Source: a virus
IMG/VR virus record: IMGVR_UViG_3300017720_000048
Coordinates: 1-28,178 of that record
Length of the DNA: 28,178 nt
Strand: one strand, 5' to 3'
The notes below the pieces were generated by a model. It saw nothing but the letters and a program-made list of their open reading frames with translations. It was not told the DNA's origin and did no database searches. The translations under genes and the position numbers were made by a program. Below are positions 22,235 to 28,178 of the stretch, in pieces (within the stretch, counting starts at the first letter, position 1; every line of letters begins with the position of its first letter).

Positions 22235-23391
22235 ATTTAGCTGCTAATGTGGTTTTTGAACATCTGCTAGAATCCACAAATAAAATTACCATTGAGCAAG
22301 GGGGTACAAGATCCGGTAAGACATACAATATTTTACTTTGGATAATCTTTTATTATTGTGCTAATAATACTGGCAAAATCGTTACTATTTGCAGACGTAC
22401 TTACCCAGCTTTGAGGGCTACTGTGATGCGTGATTTCTTTCATATACTGACACACCATGAAAGGTATGAGGATAATATGCACAACAAGAGTAACAGCGAA
22501 TATAAGCTCTTTGGTAATCTGGTTGAATTTATAAGCTTGGATCAGCCTATGAAAGTACGAGGTAGAAAGCGTGATTTATTGTTTTGTAATGAGATCAATG
22601 AAATAGACTATGAATCCTGGAATCAGTTAATATTTAGAACGAGTGAAAAGATTATATGTGATTATAACCCAAGTGAAGAATATCACTGGCTTTATGATAA
22701 GGTGCTTACTCGTTCCGATGTTGATTTTCACATTACTAATTATACACATAACCCTTTCATTGAAGATTCGGTCAAAGAAGAAATCACCAGATTAAAAGAA
22801 ACAGATGATCAATATTGGTCAATCTATGGGCTTGGTCAAAAAGCTAAGTCTAGGGCTACCATATTTGAATTCTCTGAATGTGACCAAATACCAACTAACG
22901 CAAAGATATTATCTTATGGCATGGATTTCGGATATACGAACGATCCAACAGCCTTTATTAGTACGTACATACTAGATTTCAATTTGTATGTAAAAGAGCA
23001 TTTATATAAGACACACCTTACCACAAATGATATATTTAATTTCTTAGTTGGTGAGGGCTTGGAAAATAAGCCCATCTATGCAGACAGTGCTGAACCCAGA
23101 TTAATCGAAGAACTGAGAAGGTTGGGTTCTGGGAGGTATACATTACTGCCAAGCGTAAAAGGTAAAGATTCCATCAACGCTAGTATTGATTTGTTAAAAA
23201 GGTATAAAATACATATATTGAACACAAGTGATAATCTCATTCGTGAAATGCGAAATTATAAGTGGATTGAAAAAGACAGAAAGCTTGAGAATGTGCCCAG
23301 ACCGGGTAACGATCATTTGATTGATTCACTGAGATATTCAACCTATTCAATTTTAAGTAAACCAAACTTTGGCAAATACCATGTTCGTTAA
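22231..23391 (+). CDS. terL: Terminase large subunit
   Basis: The start is GTG at 22231 (386 aa). The ATPase domain has Walker A GGTRSGKT (24-31) and Walker B DLLFCNEIN (115-123, catalytic E121), followed by CDYNPSEEYHWLY. The RNase-H-type nuclease has acidic positions at D232 (MDFGYTNDPTAF), D285 (IYADSAEPR) and D361/D365 (NDHLIDSLRYS). It packages DNA into proheads. The protein is short for the family, and the gene sits in the early region rather than next to the portal. Confidence 0.95.
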   Translation: MNLAANVVFEHLLESTNKITIEQGGTRSGKTYNILLWIIFYYCANNTGKIVTICRRTYPALRATVMRDFFHILTHHERYEDNMHNKSNSEYKLFGNLVEFISLDQPMKVRGRKRDLLFCNEINEIDYESWNQLIFRTSEKIICDYNPSEEYHWLYDKVLTRSDVDFHITNYTHNPFIEDSVKEEITRLKETDDQYWSIYGLGQKAKSRATIFEFSECDQIPTNAKILSYGMDFGYTNDPTAFISTYILDFNLYVKEHLYKTHLTTNDIFNFLVGEGLENKPIYADSAEPRLIEELRRLGSGRYTLLPSVKGKDSINASIDLLKRYKIHILNTSDNLIREMRNYKWIEKDRKLENVPRPGNDHLIDSLRYSTYSILSKPNFGKYHVR

Positions 23392-23815
23392 CCACTTCCA
23401 AAAAGATTTAGAGATTGGGCATAAAGCCGAGCTTCATGTGCTTCAAGAAATTAGAGCGAAATATCCAGCCGCTGTTCAAATCAAAGTCAAGTTTTCTGGC
23501 TATGATCTTTGGATTCCAGAAATATCTCAAGGGGTAGAAGTTAAATATGACTATGCTTCTAAGCGAACTGGTAACTTTGTTTTTGAACTAGAAGCCAATC
23601 ACAAGCCCAGTGGCATCATGACATCTACTGCCCACTGGTGGGTTATATATGACGGTGAAAAAAGCTATTACATTGAAAGAGATGAAATGCTTAAATTGCT
23701 AATCATGGCAAATATCAACTGGAAAGACTTCACCAATTCTTACGGTGAATATCGCAAGGTTATTTTTCTACCTACCAAATATTACAAAAGATACTTCAAA
23801 AGTAATCTGTACTAG
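23381..23815 (+). CDS. PD-(D/E)XK-like nuclease
   Basis: The ATG at 23381 overlaps the terminase end by 11 bases; an ATG at 23369 is rejected. The 144-aa product has an N-terminal helix (GHKAELHVLQEIRAKYP) and GYDLWIPEISQGVEVKYDYA, matching the pattern E...D...ExK of PD-(D/E)XK nucleases. A STAHWWVIYDGEKSYYIE strand follows. Small enzymes of this type in phages act as Holliday-junction resolvases or help clear DNA for packaging. The alternative is a protein with the fold but no activity. Confidence 0.65.
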   Translation: MFVNHFQKDLEIGHKAELHVLQEIRAKYPAAVQIKVKFSGYDLWIPEISQGVEVKYDYASKRTGNFVFELEANHKPSGIMTSTAHWWVIYDGEKSYYIERDEMLKLLIMANINWKDFTNSYGEYRKVIFLPTKYYKRYFKSNLY

Positions 23816-23838
23816 CCCCTAAATAAATAGTTATAAAA

Positions 23839-23870
23839 TTTTTGTTTGATAAGTTGTTTGTATATATTTG
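23839..23870 (+). promoter_or_regulatory. Host-type promoter before the 23899 unit
   Basis: TTTTTG (23839-23844) and TATATTTG (23863-23870) are 18 bp apart; the ATG is 28 bases beyond the box. It is one of the best matches to the Bacteroidetes consensus in the window. Confidence 0.65.
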
Positions 23871-23898
23871 TAATATTATTAATTAACCTATAACTAAA

Positions 23899-24258
23899 AT
23901 GAAAATAACTAAAAAACTAATTAAAGACTATTTGGCACGAATGCCCAGGGCTGTAGTTCATCACGGAATTGATGGTGATGTTGACACACAAACACACGAC
24001 TGGTACGACCCATGTACTGGATTGTCAGTATTCGCTGATGTTACAGTGGTTAAAAATGTAAAGGTAAAAGGGTATAGCGATTATCAATGGGAAGAACCCT
24101 GGGTGATTGATTATGAGGTTCACGTAAATAATATATCAGCTGACTTTGACAAAGTTGATGAAAATGGCAAAAGCCTATATTTTAAGAATGTGCCCAAAGA
24201 ATATTTTGGTATATTTGAGCAATACATAAAGCACAATGTGCACCCATACGAATGCTAG
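23899..24258 (+). CDS. Unknown protein in a small independent unit (119 aa)
   Basis: The product MKITKKLIKDYLARMPRAVV HHGIDG... contains WYDPCTGLSVFADVTVVKNV and WEEPWVIDYEVHVNNISADF, a probable alpha/beta fold with several His, Trp and Cys residues. I do not recognise the family. It has its own host-type promoter and shares a terminator with the next gene, between packaging and tail genes. That layout is typical of accessory (moron-like) genes. Confidence 0.7.
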   Translation: MKITKKLIKDYLARMPRAVVHHGIDGDVDTQTHDWYDPCTGLSVFADVTVVKNVKVKGYSDYQWEEPWVIDYEVHVNNISADFDKVDENGKSLYFKNVPKEYFGIFEQYIKHNVHPYEC

Positions 24259-24515
24259 ATGAAGTAAAAAGAATTAAATACTTTGGCAATGCTCAAATGG
24301 TATTTTCCATTTTATCAGATTGGCAGAAGCAAAAGCCCAATAAAAAACTAGAAGAATGTTTGGTGGCTCTTTACAATATGAATAAATACACCATTAATTT
24401 ACAAGATGACAGAGAGCTTTTGTTTGATCAGCTGAATCATGTCAAAAATGAGCGGAGTGAATGGGCAAAAAAAGCCTTAGATTATGAGAGACAACTGGAA
24501 TTATCCAAACTTTGA
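24252..24515 (+). CDS. Unknown helical protein (87 aa)
   Basis: It overlaps the previous stop by seven bases (ATGCTAG). The product is helical throughout: MLDEVKRIKYFGNAQMVFSI, NKKLEECLVALYNMNKYTIN, and a coiled C-terminus RSEWAKKALDYERQLELSKL. Its stop codon is part of the terminator region. The function is unknown; co-expression with the 23899 product suggests a common job. Confidence 0.7.
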   Translation: MLDEVKRIKYFGNAQMVFSILSDWQKQKPNKKLEECLVALYNMNKYTINLQDDRELLFDQLNHVKNERSEWAKKALDYERQLELSKL

Positions 24516-24538
24516 AGCGGTTTTACACCGCTTTTTTT
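24515..24538 (+). terminator. Rho-independent terminator before the late region
   Basis: AAGCGGT (24515-24521) pairs with ACCGCTT (24527-24533) over a 5-base loop and is followed by T residues to 24538. It insulates the early/accessory unit from the first late unit. Confidence 0.9.
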
Positions 24539-24569
24539 ATAAATTAAACTTTATAAACGTTATATAAAT
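24536..24569 (+). promoter_or_regulatory. Candidate phage late promoter (copy 4)
   Basis: CGTTA starts at 24558 and the ATG at 24570, 12 bases from C to A as in the other copies. The upstream box is weaker (ATAAATT at 24539, aligned with CAAAATT). It stands directly behind a terminator at the head of the tail unit. Confidence 0.55.
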
Positions 24570-25223
24570 ATGAAAGCTTCAATAACAATACCAACAGATT
24601 TATCTGAAATCACACTTTCTGACTATCAAAAATTTTTAGCAGTATCTGAATTGTACCCAGATAATCATAATTTTCTAGCTCAAAAAATAATAGAGATATT
24701 TTGCCATGTCAAGCCAGAAAATGTAAGGCTAATAAAAGCGGTTGATGCTGATTCTATTGTCAGAAAGATAACCAAAGTGCTTGAATCAAAGCCAAAAGAT
24801 TTGGTAGAAAACTTCAAGCTGAACGGTGTTGAATATTGGTTTCACCCCGATCTTGATGACATGAGCTTCGGAGAGTATATTGATGCTGACAGCTATTTAG
24901 CTGATATAAAAGAAATTCATGCAAGTATGAACGTATTTTACCGGCCCATAAAAAACAAAGTGGGTAACAAATACACACTTGAAAGCTACGATCCTGGAAA
25001 AAAAGATAGGCTTTTGAATATGCCTATGGATGCGGTCATATCTAGCATGGAGTTTTTTTTTCTTTTAAGCAATCAGTTATCGAACGTTATGACAACTTAT
25101 TTCAGCGATCCGAAGAATCAACAAGCCTTGAAGGCGGATTCAGCGCTCGATGGGGATGGTATGGATCAATTTTCTTACTTGCTCGAGAAAACATTAACGA
25201 AATTGAAAATACAGTTGCCTTAA
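24570..25223 (+). CDS. Tail assembly chaperone, unshifted form (gpG-like)
   Basis: The 217-aa product is helical and acidic (MKASITIPTDLSEITLSDYQ KFL...; NGVEYWFHPDLDDMSFGEYI). I know similar proteins from Bacteroidetes phages near tail genes. After FFF at residues 162-164 the zero frame continues for 53 residues to TAA at 25223. It heads the late tail unit, upstream of tail completion genes and the tape measure. It is called a chaperone because a second frame extends it in the manner of lambda G/GT; sequence alone gives only weak family support. Confidence 0.65.
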   Translation: MKASITIPTDLSEITLSDYQKFLAVSELYPDNHNFLAQKIIEIFCHVKPENVRLIKAVDADSIVRKITKVLESKPKDLVENFKLNGVEYWFHPDLDDMSFGEYIDADSYLADIKEIHASMNVFYRPIKNKVGNKYTLESYDPGKKDRLLNMPMDAVISSMEFFFLLSNQLSNVMTTYFSDPKNQQALKADSALDGDGMDQFSYLLEKTLTKLKIQLP

Positions 25224-25306
25224 ATATGCATACTTGTCTGAATGCTTTGAGTTATTTGAAAGATAAAAGCGAAGTTGAAATGAAAAAATTAAAAATTAAA
25301 ACATGA
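24570..25306 (+). CDS. Tail assembly chaperone, -1 frameshift product (gpGT-like, 245 aa)
   Basis: A -1 slip on T TTT TTT at 25055-25061 moves reading into a frame that is open from 25046 to TGA 25304-25306. The product keeps residues 1-164 and adds 81 residues beginning SFKQSVIERY. They contain ARWGWYGSIFLLARENINE I and NMHTCLNALSYLKDKSEVE, which look strongly protein-like and match a WGWY-type block I associate with Bacteroidetes phage tail chaperones. The shifted frame ends with ATGA overlap on the next gene, as a genuine cistron would. The overlap 25062-25223 is coding in two frames. Confidence 0.7.
25055..25061 (+). promoter_or_regulatory. Slippery heptamer T TTT TTT for -1 ribosomal frameshift
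   Basis: Within a T9 run (25053-25061) the zero-frame codons are TTT TTT TTT, followed by CTT. The heptamer satisfies X XXY YYZ with all T. A stop in the -1 frame lies at 25043-25045, ten bases upstream, so the frame is open only from here on. Confidence 0.7.
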
Positions 25307-25800
25307 GCACTAGCGAAAGAAGGGGCATAAGAGCTTATTATGAAATTACTGACACACTAAAAAACCAGTTACTTCTTGACCCAAATGTCAAAACTGTTAC
25401 ATCTGGTGACATCACTAGAATTAACTTAGAAAAAGCTGAGATATTTCCGCTTAGTCATGTCACGTTAAACTCAATGACACAGTCAGACAATGCTGGATCT
25501 GGTACGCTTACTTTTGATGTTACCATATTCTCAATGGATATAATTTCAAATGATCGCAAAACCGATACAGTAGACTTGTATATTGGCAACACGAACGAGC
25601 AAGACATTATCAACACCCAGCTTTCAGTTTCAAATTTGATAGTTCAAAGAATGAGGGGTGGCGATTTATTTAAAGATGAGTTCCAAGTTTTGGGTGATGT
25701 TTCTTACGAATTCTTTACCGAGCGTTTTTCAAATGAATTGGCTGGAGTGGCAGCTAGTTTCTCAATCACTACCTACAATGATATCTGGATTTGTACATGA
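25303..25800 (+). CDS. Tail completion / terminator-like protein
   Basis: The 165-aa product (MSTSERRGIRAYYEITDTLK NQLL..., SGTLTFDVTIFSMDIISNDR, then DEFQVLGDVSYEFFTERFSN) is an alpha/beta sequence resembling tail-terminator or minor tail proteins of siphophages. It lies between the frameshifted chaperone and a gp10-like protein. The start overlaps the shifted-frame stop by three bases and its own stop overlaps the next ATG. The role is inferred from size and order. Confidence 0.55.
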   Translation: MSTSERRGIRAYYEITDTLKNQLLLDPNVKTVTSGDITRINLEKAEIFPLSHVTLNSMTQSDNAGSGTLTFDVTIFSMDIISNDRKTDTVDLYIGNTNEQDIINTQLSVSNLIVQRMRGGDLFKDEFQVLGDVSYEFFTERFSNELAGVAASFSITTYNDIWICT

Positions 25801-26363
25801 AATTTGAAGAGGTAAATATCGCATTAAATGCGTTTGGTAGATACGTCATTCAGCAGTCTAGATCAAACCTTACTAGGGGCAAAAAGAATGTCACCAAAGG
25901 CTTGTATAATAGCTTAAAATATAAAGTCTATGAAGATGACAATAACAACTTTATACTTGATTTTTTAGGGGCAGATTATCAAGATTTTGTAGATGAAGGG
26001 GTGAGGGGTAAGAATCCAAACGCACTTCCAAAAGGCTCTAAAAACTTTGGTAAACAACAAGCCCCAAACAGCCCATTTAAATTTGGCTCTGGTCGTGGCG
26101 GTTCTGGTTTAAGAAGAGCAATCAATAAATGGGTGACACAAAAGAAAGCTTTTGGTGGTCAGATAAGAGATAAGAAAGGGCGGTTTATACCTAGAAAAAC
26201 TTTGCAGTTTTTAATTACCAGAAGCATTTGGTATAGTGGTATAAAGCCAAGTATGTTTTTTACTAAGCCCTTTACTAAGGCTTTCCAACGCTTACCAGCT
26301 GAGTTATTAGAAGCGTTTAAAATAGATGTTGAAAAAGGAATATTATTAGGAATTAAAAAGTAA
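25797..26363 (+). CDS. HK97 gp10-like tail component
   Basis: The ATG at 25797 overlaps the previous stop (ATGA); a TTG six bases upstream is rejected. The 188-aa basic protein has an N-terminal helix (FGRYVIQQSRSNLTRGKKNV TKGL) and DFVDEGVRGKNPNALP, then FGSGRGGSGLRRAINKWVTQ and IWYSGIKPSMFFTKPFTKAF, a pattern I know from gp10-like proteins that close the head-tail interface. It sits among tail genes. Confidence 0.7.
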   Translation: MKFEEVNIALNAFGRYVIQQSRSNLTRGKKNVTKGLYNSLKYKVYEDDNNNFILDFLGADYQDFVDEGVRGKNPNALPKGSKNFGKQQAPNSPFKFGSGRGGSGLRRAINKWVTQKKAFGGQIRDKKGRFIPRKTLQFLITRSIWYSGIKPSMFFTKPFTKAFQRLPAELLEAFKIDVEKGILLGIKK

Positions 26364-27367
26364 TGGCAAATATATTATTAAGAAGCCCAAGATATGAAGG
26401 TATCACAGTAAGCACTGGAAAAGCATCTGTAAAATTAGAAGCTTCATTTGCTGGTTCGCTTCGTTACACGTTAGTTAAAAATGCAACCGCTGGATCAGTG
26501 GTAACTTTTGAAATAGCTGAATTGGCTTTGGATTATTTATCTATTACTTATGCTGGTTCTTATAGTGCTCAGACATTAGCTATAAGTTTAACGTTTAAAG
26601 AATACACTGGGCAAAATGCTACTGGAACTGAGTCAACAAACAGCACAATTACTCACACTGGGTTTGATGGTTATGGCTTTTATATGCAAGGGGCAAATCC
26701 TACTATTGCAAACACCCAATGGCTAATCCCACAAAAAGAAAGTGATAATACTTATGAAGTATTTTTACCAGATAACACTGCTGGAGTAGTGCCATACATG
26801 AGTGATGGAGGTGCTTTTAGTTATGTCAGCATTGGTGCAAGTGATACTTCTATTGCTGCAAATAGTGGCTCTGTTCCTGGAAGTAATAACCCAGCTTTAA
26901 CCATCACCAGAAGAGGGTGTATTTCTTACAGATACACACCCAAAAAGCTCACCTTTGTTAATAGATTTGGAGCACTTCAAGACTTGTATTTTTACTTAAA
27001 AGAGGTGCTAACAACTAACACCGCACGAGAATCATTTAACTCAAATACCATATCTTTAAATGGTAGCAGCACAACTTACAGCGTAAATGCTCCGACCAAA
27101 AAGTTATTTGATAGAACAGCAAGTCAAAAAGTTAGCTTATCTAGTGGTTATTACCCAGAGTTTGCTACACAATATTTTGAAGATTTGCTTTTATCAAATC
27201 AAATATTCATGACACAACCAGATCCTCTAGATATATCATCAACTCAAATTGTGCCAGTCATAGCTACCACTTCTGAAATAATTAGAAAAACATCACTAAA
27301 TGACAAGCTAATAAATTATGTTATTGACTTTGATTTTGCTTTTGATTACATTAATAATGTTCGATAA
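26363..27367 (+). CDS. Tail/baseplate-type structural protein (334 aa)
   Basis: It starts within the previous stop (TAATG). The protein is beta-rich (SPRYEGITVSTGKASVKLEA, AISLTFKEYTGQNATG), with a Ser/Thr/Gly/Asn-rich middle and the block KKLTFVNRFGALQDLYFYLK, which I recognise from Bacteroidetes phage tail genes. It is followed with TAATG overlap by the 805-aa protein. A distal tail or baseplate position is inferred from order. Confidence 0.65.
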   Translation: MANILLRSPRYEGITVSTGKASVKLEASFAGSLRYTLVKNATAGSVVTFEIAELALDYLSITYAGSYSAQTLAISLTFKEYTGQNATGTESTNSTITHTGFDGYGFYMQGANPTIANTQWLIPQKESDNTYEVFLPDNTAGVVPYMSDGGAFSYVSIGASDTSIAANSGSVPGSNNPALTITRRGCISYRYTPKKLTFVNRFGALQDLYFYLKEVLTTNTARESFNSNTISLNGSSTTYSVNAPTKKLFDRTASQKVSLSSGYYPEFATQYFEDLLLSNQIFMTQPDPLDISSTQIVPVIATTSEIIRKTSLNDKLINYVIDFDFAFDYINNVR

Positions 27368-28178
27368 TGCAGAAGTTCCAGATATACATTGGTGATGATC
27401 GGCTTGATTTATTCAAAGATGAATCTATAACAGTAACTCAGTCTATTCAAAACGTTAAACAAATAGATAAGATTTTCACTGAATTTAGCCAGACTTTCTC
27501 AGTTCCAGCATCACCCACCAACAACAAAATTTTCAAGCATTACTATCAGTATGATATTGTTAATGGATATGATGCAAGGGTTAAATCAGCTGGAAGAATT
27601 GAGTTTAATTTTCTTACTTGGCGGAATGGGTTCATAGCCCTCAATGGAACTAGGTTAAAAAACAACAAGCCTTATTCTTATAAAATTACTTTTTTCGGTG
27701 AAACTGTAAATCTGAAAGACATTTTAGCAGATGATCAATTATCAGTTTTAACCCCCTTAAATACTTTCAATTTAGATTATGATGCTACTACAGTAGAAAA
27801 TAAATTAATTACTACCATAGATAATGCGACTGCTAAAAAGAATGGAGCAATTACAGCATCTACAGATTTGGTAGTAGATGGTAATTCTGGAACTATTGCG
27901 GTGGGAGATGTGGTAAATTGTGACGGTGTTAATGGATTAGTAACCATCGTTACAGTAACAGATCAAAATAATTTAGTGATGTCAAGTGCTCAAACCATAG
28001 CGGATGATGTTAATATAATATTTTCAAAAAGCATTTGTGCTCCATTAATCACACACACTGAAAGACTTTACTATAATTCTTCTGCGTCTTATGATGCTAA
28101 TAATTCTGGTAATTTATTTTACAATGCTGCTGTTCCCTTACAAGGTGTATTATTTTCAGAATTAAAATATGCTATCAG
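27367..28178 (+). CDS. Large tail/baseplate-type protein, 5' part (continues at base 1)
   Basis: This is the N-terminal part of the 805-aa protein whose rest is at 124-1729 (bases 28056-28178 equal 1-123). It begins MQKFQIYIGDDRLDLFKDES and contains FSQTFSVPASPTNNKIFKHY YQYDIVNGYDARVKSAGRIE, which I recognise as a conserved N-terminal block of tail proteins in Bacteroidetes phages, then PYSYKITFFGETVNLKDILA DDQLSVL. The frame has no stop to the window end. It starts inside the previous stop (TAATG). Confidence 0.85.
   Translation, partial: MQKFQIYIGDDRLDLFKDESITVTQSIQNVKQIDKIFTEFSQTFSVPASPTNNKIFKHYYQYDIVNGYDARVKSAGRIEFNFLTWRNGFIALNGTRLKNNKPYSYKITFFGETVNLKDILADDQLSVLTPLNTFNLDYDATTVENKLITTIDNATAKKNGAITASTDLVVDGNSGTIAVGDVVNCDGVNGLVTIVTVTDQNNLVMSSAQTIADDVNIIFSKSICAPLITHTERLYYNSSASYDANNSGNLFYNAAVPLQGVLFSELKYAI
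28056..28178. repeat. Terminal direct repeat, right copy
   Basis: Identical to bases 1-123. See the left copy. Confidence 0.95.

Noticed and set aside
25053-25061. T9 run as a sequencing error breaking one gene
   Set aside because: Not excluded, but both frames after the run look coding and both end sensibly, which favours programmed frameshifting.
1-28178. Integrase, repressor, tRNA, CRISPR array or insertion sequence
   Set aside because: I looked for these and saw no supporting motif, cloverleaf, spaced repeat array or transposase.

Overview
The window is very probably a complete, small, tailed-phage genome, circularised in assembly. Its first 123 bases are repeated exactly as its last 123 bases (28056-28178), and one reading frame runs in phase through the join. 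The unit genome is therefore about 28,055 bp. All convincing genes lie on the + strand. They are packed with ATGA/TAATG/GTGA start-stop overlaps and there is very little intergenic DNA. Base composition is AT-rich, Shine-Dalgarno sites are rare, TATATTTG boxes match the Bacteroidetes promoter consensus TAnnTTTG, and many proteins resemble families I know from Bacteroidetes phages and prophages. These points suggest a lytic phage of a flavobacterium or related, probably marine, host. No integrase, repressor, tRNA or DNA polymerase is visible.

Layout, following the circle. The late region starts at 24570 and runs through the join to about 15570. Unit A (24570 to 3605 across the join) has a tail-assembly chaperone with an apparent -1 programmed frameshift, tail completion and gp10-like proteins, two large tail/baseplate-type proteins and a short tape measure. 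Unit B (3639-5131) has an XkdF-type prohead protease, a two-domain head-associated protein and a tiny Cys-rich protein. Unit C (5195-7839) has a scaffold-like protein, a probable decoration protein, the major capsid protein and the probable tail tube, and ends in a clear terminator. Unit D (7922-15570) has a portal fused to extra C-terminal domains, a head-tail connector, a tail fibre with an S74 chaperone, an M15 endolysin and two membrane proteins (holin/spanin candidates).

The early/middle region (about 15580-24540) has NinG, an ERF annealing protein, an SSB-like protein, a RecA-fold ATPase/helicase, a sigma-factor-like protein, a C5 cytosine methyltransferase, a FEN-type 5'-3' exonuclease, a DnaA-domain-IV-like protein, a DPPY methyltransferase, both terminase subunits, a PD-(D/E)XK-like nuclease and a small two-gene unit with its own promoter and terminator. 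The phage appears to bring recombination-type replication proteins, initiate with host-like promoters, and depend on host DNA and RNA polymerase.

The most interesting signal is regulatory. Each of the four late units begins with the same bipartite element: a CAAA-type box and CGTTA, with CGTTA always exactly 12 bases before the A of the first ATG. This element is absent from other gene starts. I propose it as a phage-specific late promoter, perhaps read by the sigma-like protein at 18037-18513 and perhaps giving leaderless mRNAs. A second strong signal is the 25055-25061 T-heptamer frameshift in the tail chaperone gene, where about 160 bases are read in two frames.
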